Below, piece after piece: positions 52,401 through 63,100 of a DNA stretch of 64,000 nucleotides. The notes under the pieces are model-generated. The model saw nothing but the letters and a program-made list of their open reading frames with translations. It was not told the origin of the DNA and ran no database searches. How positions within the stretch are numbered: the first letter of the stretch is position 1; every line of letters begins with the position of its first letter. The translations under genes and the position numbers were made by a program. This DNA comes from Liolophura sinensis (taxonomy: Eukaryota; Mollusca; Polyplacophora; Chitonida; Chitonidae): NCBI RefSeq assembly GCF_032854445.1, contig NC_088300.1, positions 75,447,005 through 75,511,004 of the forward strand, written 5' to 3'.

Positions 52401-54123
52401 TCCGATAACATTATTTGAACATGCCCCAAGCGGTAACGTTCTAGTATAAACGGCGATTTCCATGTAAAGTTTCATCGTGAAGTGCCACTGTGAGATGTGG
52501 TAGAATCGATAAAGGCAAGCGCACTGGAGGCAATAGCTGTGTACTATGAGGACACAAAAAATATGCACAGCGAAATTGTAGCGTTTATTATCACATTTTA
52601 TTCATATCAAATTGGTAAATCGTTGAATGAGTTGATAACCACCGTGAACTTGTCGGAATTGGGTCAGATTGTTACGGTAGCAGTTTTGATTTAGCTTTAA
52701 AATTGAAAATGGAATTAAAAATGGTAAATATGATGATGAATTTCCTTTATTTATTTTCGTATTTAGAAAAGATAAATCCTAAATACAACTCGAAGAACTG
52801 CTAGATGTTTGAAACATTGGATTGTCTCTACATCATTATTTTCAGCAAATAAATGTTTGTCGACTATTTAAAAAATAACAATCTACGTTGAACGTCTCGA
52901 TAAAATTTTCTTAATTCTGATCCTGCCCTATGATATAAAACAATATTTCAATGCCTCGATGCTGAAATCTGTTGTCACTGATTAGTTGTTTTTTTTTTGT
53001 ATGGACGCATCTCTGTACGCCTGCCATTATCATCATCTGTGTTAAGATCTTTACATCCTCGTAACAATACCATATACCACACCCCGTATTTCACCTAGGT
53101 AAACTTAAGGAGATAATATTCAGTGATATCTCAATAGAGTTCTTCTGACAGACAAAAATGCGGATCAAGACTGGTCTGTGGATCATAGGGAAAATGCCTA
53201 TGTGTAATGGATGGAACAGGGCAAAATGTAACACGCCAAGTCATGTATGAAAAGAAGCAATTACCAATGATGAATAGACGGGAATTAGCTTGTGGGTAAT
53301 CATTGGGAAAGTACGTCATAATTGTCGTGTTATCACTTATCGCAGCGGAAGTTGGCGCTCTGTTTCCGCGAGCTGATTCAGAGCACAAAGCAAACCTTGC
53401 TTGGTCACGTGATCATACTAGTCATGATCCTTGTTCCTTGTCCGCGTGGCCAGAGGCGACGCATGGCCTTCACAGGTCAGATAGTGATACATTCCTGCTG
53501 CTTTGTTCAACAATCACCGGACACACTGTCGACGAAGACATTCATAATCACATAAATCGTCAACTAACGAGGCATTTCCGTTCGTGCATCTTCTAGGGAT
53601 GATGACAAAATGGCATGACATTCCTGGTAGGAATTTCAGTTTTGCGTGCGATGTCTTTTTATCCTTCCGGCTTTTTCTAAAATCGGAAATACATTTCATT
53701 CAAACTCTCTGCTTGCAGACAAATTCATTAAGTTACTCACCTATGTTTCTTGTCAATCTTCTCCCGCACTTAGCGACGGTGACCTTTAGGTTGGATATGG
53801 TTAAATGTTAACCACTTTTCATTAAGAATTATTTCTACATCTGTTACGTTCTTCTTAATTCCTAATGCATCTTTTTACTAGTATCCCTTTTAACAGGAGT
53901 TAAAGCCTTGCCAAATGTCTTCTCCTTCACCCGCTTATGCGTTTAAAAATATCACTGAATAAAAAATCACTGGCCGTTTATAAAACATGGGAGGTTTCAA
54001 CACTGGCCGTTTATAAAACATGGGAACCTGCGGATGGTCGTGGTTTTTCCCTGGGCTCGGCCCGGTTTCCTTCCACCATAATGCTGGCCGCCGTGGTATA
54101 AGTGAAATATTCTTGAGTACGGC

Positions 54124-54154
<31 letters not shown>

Positions 54155-57100
54155 GCATGGGAGGTTTCAACACTGGTCGTTTATAAAACATGGGGGTATG
54201 AAACACGGCCAGTATGAAAATACTTTATTGCGTGCTGCATTCCTCAGTAACTGAAACACTTTGGGGGCAATGCTTTCATGTGGTTTAAGGTATATGGTAT
54301 GTATGTTTAAGGAAAGCTAACATTTACTGCCCCAATATCACAGCGGTCCTCAGCTGTGGTGAGAGTATAATGTTAGTGTCGAAACTGACGGAGGCAGAAG
54401 CAGAAGGTTGAGGGTGTAATGGGAAGAGATGAACAAATAGCACGCCATAGGTGGGGACGGCACCAGAGGACTGAGTAACGATCTTTTCCCAATTCACGCT
54501 CGTTTTATTAAAGTTTTGGAGACAGATTGCTTGGACAGTTTGTCTGAACAACACCGCGATGATAGGCCTTTGACGCAGAACGATTTTGTTATAGTTAATA
54601 AATGGACAACCAATATAAATGCCCTCCGTTTAGATCCTGGCTCAGACAACACAAGATTCCTGTGTCGATTTTTCTCGAATAATTTCAAAAGGTACAGCTT
54701 TATAGAAACTGTCTGGCTCTACCTCAAGGCAATTCAGATATGTTAAGTCGTGGGAGGTAGATGCTCACTGATTATATCTGTCAGGGCCTAGGCATCATGG
54801 ATCAATACCATTGATTTTTTCCGCGCATACACCAGACAGTGATTGACAGCGCACCGTGTTATAGTGGCAGACTTGACCGAATCAGTGTAACATAACTGAC
54901 TCATTCATTAATTGTTGATGTGCAAGCTAATGGAGAAAATCCAGTTTCTGTGAAATTGTCGAGACGCCATGATCACCGTTTAACTAACAGACATTTATAT
55001 AGAGACCTGAGAACAAGGGGCTATACCGTACAAACGAAAAACAAAGAGCTATTCCTGTCAAATGAATTCGCCACTTATTTGACTTCAGTTACATCAAGAA
55101 ACAAACTGAAGGCATTTTAAATAACTGTTCGTTAAACTCTAATACATGTATAGATTATTAAACTGTAAATCACCGGAAGCTCTATGTTACGAGCACCTTG
55201 TTGTACTCCCCAGGCTGGGTAACCGTTTTTCACCGCAGGCCGCGAACGTAGGTGTGATCGTTAGTTCATGTTACCAGTGACACCATTAAAGGAACATGAA
55301 ACTGTTGTGGTTCAGAAAACTACGGCAGCGCGGGACAAATCGCGTTCCCGCGATTGATGTAATGATGTAATCAACTGCTTCACTTCGGACTGGACGTTTA
55401 CATTAGGTACATCAAAACACTGAAATTAGAAGTCCAAAGCAATTCTGTTTGAATTAGCAGTTGAAAATATAGTGGCCAGACAGATTTTTTAGAGTGTTTC
55501 TTTGAAATTATTTGGCAAATATGGCGTACCACGTAGAATTATGTAGAACAATTCTCAGTCTTGCCATGTTATTTCAATTTCATTCTACTATTTTGTTTAT
55601 TGTGTATCTAGCATTTCTTATAATTCGCAACGTTTATTCTTCTTATTCTCTTCTTTTCTCACATCTGTAGTAAAACGGTTAAACTATATTTACAGAAAGA
55701 GACTAGTAAGTTTTCTAGCACCCCAATTGATTCCCAATCCCATTGTGTATAAAGCAATGTGTTCAATTAAATTCTGCCATCTTCTAGGGCTTTTCCAACA
55801 CATTTCCAGCATTCTTAGTGCGACAGAGACGAGGAGGTAAATGCCGTCATCAAAATGACAAAAGCTCACACTGTCAGAATGATGGTGAAAATGTTTAATT
55901 GTGAAACGTACGTCTTTAATTCCCATGCTTTAAACAGAATTGGGTTGAATCAACAGTGTATACTTAACTTAACGGTATATACTGGATCTACGAGGGTCGC
56001 AAAAAGTGCATGTCAGGCCATACTGGAATTGCAACTCCATTTTCCTCACTAGCACAGAAAAATGTGCATGTACTATTGACGTCAAGCGTTATAGTTTCGA
56101 CTATCCACGGATTTTGTGCCGGTACAGCGCCATCGCCAGTTACAAACATCCTAGGCTACTCTTGGGCGGTCAAGCGTGTGAATAAGCAAACGGGGAAAAT
56201 GGAACTTTCGAAAGGCGAAGACATCCTTCAAAGTGTCTGCTTGTTGCTTTGCTCCCCAATATAGCGGGATCATTCCAGTGTGGAGAAAAAACTAAAACGT
56301 GAAACCTTAAACCGTTTCCTGCTCATCAAAAATAACCGAATGATTTGGCGAGAATCCGGAACTAAACTATCCACCCATTGGCAAGCTGTGAGTGCGACCT
56401 GGTGCACTTGACATTACCTTAAACTGAAAACCAGCTGCACTACATCTCTTTTGTATACTCAGCCCGAGAGGTATCATGAAGTTAGACATTTCACTGATGT
56501 TTTGAGGTGTGCATATTCAGGGGACTGAAAATTACTCCTCCAGGAGGACTGAGTTGGGCTGACGGTCTAGATCAGACAATCACCGCTCATCATCAGCGGA
56601 AAGATTTTTAGCAAATATATTTGTAACTAGGGTATTGTTTTATTCCTTTTTATGTATTCCTGTATTTCTGAATGTACTAGTAAATCAATGTAATTGTATT
56701 CTGAATTATTTTCATGCATTGTTTAAACTGAACCATCTGGCGTCGTTATAAGATTGTTTAACCAGTTATTAAACAATCCAGCTCCGGTGGTTTACTAAAA
56801 TGAAAAGCAATCTTGCCCCGAGCGTGTATTTGACAGCTGTACCCATACCGTGTGATGGAATCATAACGCATGTGATATGACAATTTGTTGATTTTCGTCA
56901 AGCAAAATATTTCCGTTTTCAGGTGAATATTACCGGTTTAGCACTTGGTAGACGACGTTCACTGGCCATTTACATAGTATCCACAAAGAAAACTTCGACC
57001 GCTAACGATGTTATCTCTTGTCATTTTCATATAACTTAATATGACGTAAAACTATACCCAGCTCGTGTTAGATATTTGTAATAAGAATGGAATAAACAAA

Positions 57101-60100
57101 CAGCTCGGCTTGGTTTACTCATGCACTGATTTGGTTTTCTGGTGCAAAATCACTCAACAGTCTTTGTTAGAGCGAATGGAGCGTCAAACTGCCGTCACAT
57201 ATTGATTCGTATGCTGATAAATTTCCTTTTTTATGAAAAAAGCTTGGGTTCTCACGTCACTCTTTTGTGCAGCTTGTAAGTGAGCGAATATTACTGGTGT
57301 GTAATAACCGGTTCTCGTCAGCTGTGTTTGTCTGGTGGAATTATGACAACTTTTAAGATGTTCCAGGGCTACTTGATACCTGTTGGCAATGTAAATAGTT
57401 CGATGCCTGTTTGGCTGAGATACTAAACTCTTTCTGAAAGCTTTGATGTGGTGGCCTGCCATCAGAGTTAATGAAAATGATGACGATAAAGATCGTCTTA
57501 CTGGTTAGACTGTGACTTAACGTCACGAGGCTTGCGAAGTACCTGCTGAGGTGCGATTGTCCTTCTTTTCCGGCTTAGATTCCTTCATTCTATCCGCAAA
57601 CCTAGTCAGCGTCACCTTCAGTGGAATGTTCTTAGCTACGGCGTGAAACATCAACGAAAGATCGAAATCAATTATATTTGACTTTTTGTCACTTGTGTGA
57701 CGTAAGTTGATGAGCCAAAGAAGTATTACTCAAGGAATTCATCAATGCAAAGTAAAGGTATCAAATTTTAACGTCAAAATACGGAACACTATTTTACTTG
57801 TAAAGTGTATGAATGTGTGTGGAGTTTAGCTTCGTATGCCTCCACTGAAGTATCATTTCGAAGACATCAGACATGACACCCAGTCACATTATACTGACAC
57901 CGAGCCAACCAGTCATGTTTTCTTGGTCTAATCTCTCAGTGCCGAGCGCATAGCGTGACAATAGCAAGTACCATTTTAAAAGTCTTTGGTATGATGCGCC
58001 CCGGGTTTGATCTCGGGTTCTCGACTTTGAAGCGGACGCTCTAACCATTAAGTCAGCGAAGAAAAGGACACATCACGTCTGTTAATGTCGTATCTTTGAG
58101 AATTCTGTGACTAATGAAGGATAAACCGAGCTAATGACGTGACAACGGAATGTTCTCCATAGCTACAAATGAAGCTTTAGGAGCAGTCGACGAAATTCAG
58201 TCGACGAAGGCCAATAAGTATCCTTTTCTATTTGACTGGACTGATTTGATCTCCAGCCCAGAATAACGTACCTGTAAAGATATTGCGTCACAAATCAGAC
58301 ATTAGTCTACTTTTATCGTTGATGTAAGTCCCCTGATGGGCCTCGTTTCCAGAACAACAAAGTCTGCTCGCTTACGACTCAAGGAGTACTGCTATACACG
58401 TATTACTAGGTGCCTTTATCTCTAGTTCGTTGTAGTACTAGGCCTGATTTTCTTCCAGCAGCGCATCAACACGTACCATCACCTGTAAGCTGGACCAGGG
58501 TGTAACTTGGCCTACAGATGACTTATGATTACTCAGAAAATGTCTGACTCTGAGCTGCCGAAATGCTCCGGTTCACATGTGGACAACACGAAAGACTACA
58601 GCATGGAAAGAAAACCCGAGCAGCGACGACAGTGTGACAGCAGACAAAAGGTCACACGTAATCGGTGAAATACTGCCTCTTCTCAGAATACCTCAGTAGG
58701 GGTTTTAGCCTAACTGTCCATGTAAATGCCTAAAAGTTAATGTCTTACTCACCCCCTAGCATGGTAGTTTAAGTAGAATTTGCCTGATTAAAAATGCAGT
58801 GATGTTAATTACCATGTACTAGGCGCCACTAGTCCAGAATCACTCAAATGCTGTGTTGTCAGTCGCTCTTCGAAAAACTCTCACACTGAAGGACAAAAGT
58901 GATTTTGGGGTTTGACATGAGTAGATGTCTACACCTATACAAGTGTCATCAATGTGATCTGTTGCAAATCTATAACCAATCTGGCAGATGAACTGAGTAG
59001 TTTATAACGGACGAATTCCTTCACCATGTAATTGAATGTCTTCGCTTTGAAGCAGAAATACCTCGATCACTGCCTTATATAATTCTTCGATCTCGTGTTA
59101 TCGTCAGGTAATATCCCGTGTTACAAGGCGGAAATGCCGTCAACTGTCAGAATTTGATGAGTTATACCGTGCAGCAGCCGCGACTTGGCTTACATGCGTA
59201 ATGAGTTATCAGTTTTCATTGTCAACAACGTATCTAAACATCTTGAAATTCTCCAAGGCAATTCAATCTTCGACTAGCACATGATTCATTAGGTAAACTG
59301 ATAGGGAGCGGAGCCAATGCGCTATGCTCGAGTAGCATCCCAAGTTTACAGCAGAATGTTAACCCTTTTGTTACAGTGCAGAACGGTTTAACCTGCCACC
59401 AAAAGCGATGGCATTTGCACAATGTTTTTTATCGGTCACAAATGTTGGAATGTTGTCCACAAAGTCCTAGAAAATTCAGAATGATTTCAATATTTATGTA
59501 AACATAACTGCAGAACCAGTTGGTGTTGTTTAAATAATGGATTGCTTCAGCGGTCTTCAAAGAGCAGGTTGAGAGGAAGTAGCAACATTGCAGACCTGTT
59601 ACGTAAATAATTCTGGCATTTGAAATAAATCTTGTCCTCCAAATTCATCTTCAAAGAAAACTCCATTAGCAGCCTGGTAACACGAGATAACATGAAGAAA
59701 CTGCAGAGAGAGTGTAATTGACCTGAGCAATAGGCCAACGGTTCCCTTCTCCAGGAATAAAATAGATGTAGTTTAGATGTATGATCAGACATGGAGCTGT
59801 TTGAAGTGTAGCCTATGAACACAGATTTGGGTTCCCACGATGTACCCACAACTAGGTTTGCTTTGAAGTAGTTTAAAAGGTATACATTTTCGTATTATTT
59901 GTCAGAACACTGGATGCCTTGACATGCCATTTTCAAAACTTAAACTATATCGTTGGTGACATAATCGGTGTTTTTTGTCCAATAATTACATCAAATTATT
60001 CACACATCCTTTAGGCTAAACAAAAAACATGTCGATCTATTCAGACTTTCAGATTTCAGTTATTGCCTGCACCGAATCGCTCCTGTTTGAACGGAATATA

Positions 60101-63100
60101 TCTGTGTTTAAGCAATGCAAAATGGTGATGTTTATACACCTTAATGATGAAGGCAAGTTAGCGGATATGTTACGGCTTTGGCAATATTTAATATTAACAC
60201 GTGTCCAGGTGGTGAACAGAGAAACTTATCATGATCTTCTAATAGGTCAGTCATGTTCTAGTAGGTCAGTGATCTCTAAAGAGGTCAGTGATCTTCTACT
60301 TGGTAAGTGATCTCTAATAGGTCAATGGTACTCTAATAGGCCAGTGATCTTCTAATTGGTAAGTGATCTCTAATAGGTCAATGGTACTCTAATAGGCCGG
60401 TGATCTTCTAATTGGTAAGTGATCTCTAATAGGTCTATGGTATTATAATAGGTCAGTGATCTCTAATTCTACTCAGTAAACTCTAATAGATCAATCATCT
60501 TCTAATAGGTAAGTGGTCTCTTATAGGTTAGTGATCTCTAATAGATCAGTGATTTTTACAGTGTTACCACACCGCCTCATGTGTGTCCTAATGATTTTTC
60601 TTTTTGTTTCTTTCGTTCATGTTGTTGTTTTTTTTTTAGTATCAAAGAATATCAAATGAATACTCAAGCCACTGGCAATAACATTCCAAAATGTTAATGT
60701 CATGGATGTTGTGTACTTGAGAGTAATCAATGCACCATGGTTGTAAAACACTAATGACATAAATAATAAATGTACGACATCATGTAGTAATAACATGAAA
60801 TTGCAATGTACGAAATGGAGGTAATTGGCACTAGCGGTAAGGCAGTGTCACACGGGAAGTGTGGTATGGCACTATATAGTACTGTGTACTTTGGTAAGGC
60901 AATGTTGTATGGTATCAACGCACTATCGCACGGTGTAGTCTATTAAGAGAGAGTCGTATAATATAGTGTGGTACTGTCGTACTGGGAACTCTGATAAGTC
61001 ACGTAGTAGTCTGCTAAAGCTCTGTGATATACGGTGTAGTATGATGAGAAACGGTCATAAGGTGTAGCCTAGATAGACACTACCATACTGGAAACTCTGA
61101 TAAGTCACGCAGTAGTGTGCTAAGGCTCTGTGATATACGGTGTAGTATGATGAGAAACGGTCATAAGGTGTAGCCTGGATAGGCACTATCATACTGGAAA
61201 CTCTGAGAAGTCACGTAGTAGTTTGCTAAGGCTTTGTGATATACGGTGTAGTCTGATGAGAAACGGTCACGAGGCGTTGTACTGTTAGGCACTATCATAC
61301 TGGAAACTCTGATAAGTCACGTAGTTAGTGTGCTAAGGCTCTGTGATATACGGTGTAGTATGATGAGAAACGGTCATAAGGTGTAGCCTGGATAGGCTTT
61401 ATCATACTGGAAACTCTGACAAGTCATGTAGTAGTGTGCTAAGGCTCTGTGATATACGGTGTAGTATGATGAGAAACGGTCATAAGGTGTCGCCTGGATA
61501 GGCACTATCGTAATGGAAACTCTGATAAGTCATGTAGTAGTGTGCTAAGGCTCTGTGATATACGGTGTAATCTGATGAGAAACGGTCACAAGGCGTAGCA
61601 TTGTTAGGCACTATTGTACTGGAAACTCTGATAAGTCATGTAGTAGTGTGCTAAGGCTCTGTGATATACGGTGTAGTATGATGAGAAACGGTCATAAGGT
61701 GTAGCCTGGATAGGCACTATCATACTGGAAACTCCGATAAGTCACGTAGTAGTTTGCTAAAGCTTTGTGATATATGGTGTAGTCTGACAGAGCACTGTCG
61801 CTCGGTGACTCAAACCTGTACGTAAACCACTGAAAATACATTGTCTAATGGCACTATCAGCTACCAACAACCATCCTGAACTATACGTTACCTTATTGGA
61901 TACAATTTCACAAGACAGGGGTAAGACATATTTATGACTAAATGTTAGGTTCGTAGTGATCCTGTACGTTGTTCCTGCTCAGAAGTTTAGTGTATTTGGA
62001 AAACACCCTAGTCATTAGACGGAGTCTGTGCACCACAAACAAGAAGTGCAATGACGCTGATACACACTGTCATGTCAGACAAACTCTGAGGTACACGAGG
62101 CTTAACCATCCGCGCTAGGCGCAGCCTGGGCCTGACCGACGAATTTGAGGAAAGCGGAAATGAGCTGAGTGGGGCAAAGAAATCGCCAACTTAAACCAGA
62201 GTAGGAAAAAGGACTTGTCATAGCAGCTTTATCAGGGAAAATTTTAGCATGGCAACAGCTAAGGTCAAAGTGCACAGAGACATTTTCAAAGTAATGTATT
62301 GATCAGCTACTCTTTCCCATTTAAAAATGACACTTTTCCTTAAATAAACTCTCAACAAAATGTTGAAAATCATTTGTGCGTATCTGTGGCTATTATTAGA
62401 CACCGGATTGTGGAATATCATTGAAACGTGTTTTGCCAATTTGCATTAAGCATGTAGTGGGTTTTCTTGGGGTTTATTGGACTGCTGTTTGACACAGTAG
62501 TCAAGAATACCTTTTTGGGCCAAAAAATATATCAGCCACAAAGCCAGTTACATTTCACAATACGTCCGCCTCGTTTGTGCATGTGTTAATTTTGAAAACA
62601 GGTAAAATGTCTTCTGAAATTTATAAAACGAATCACATTATAATTTTTTCAAACTTTGGATTCAGATTAACACTATGAATAGCACAGGTACAAGTCTGAT
62701 TTCCCAAAATCGGCCGTCAAATTTATGGCTTAAATTAACGGGTCAGAGCAAGTACAAAAATAGCGCCTGGCAGTGCTCACGAAATAATGGGGGGGGGGGG
62801 GGGGGGGCTCCGTGGTTCAGTCGGTTAGCGCGCTAACGCAGCGTAATGACCCAGGGGCCTCTCACCAATGAGGTCGCTGTGAGTTCAAGTCCATCTCATG
62901 CTGGCTTCTTCTCCGGCCGTAAGTGGGAAGGTCTGTCAGCAGCCTATGGATGGTCATGGGTTTTCCCTGGGCTCTGCCCAGTTTCCTCCCACCATAATGC
63001 TAGCCCCTGTCGTATAAGTGAAATATTCTTGAGTACGGCATAAAACACCAATCAAATAAATGAATAAAATACGTGAAATAATGGACGTCTGTCAAAAGAA

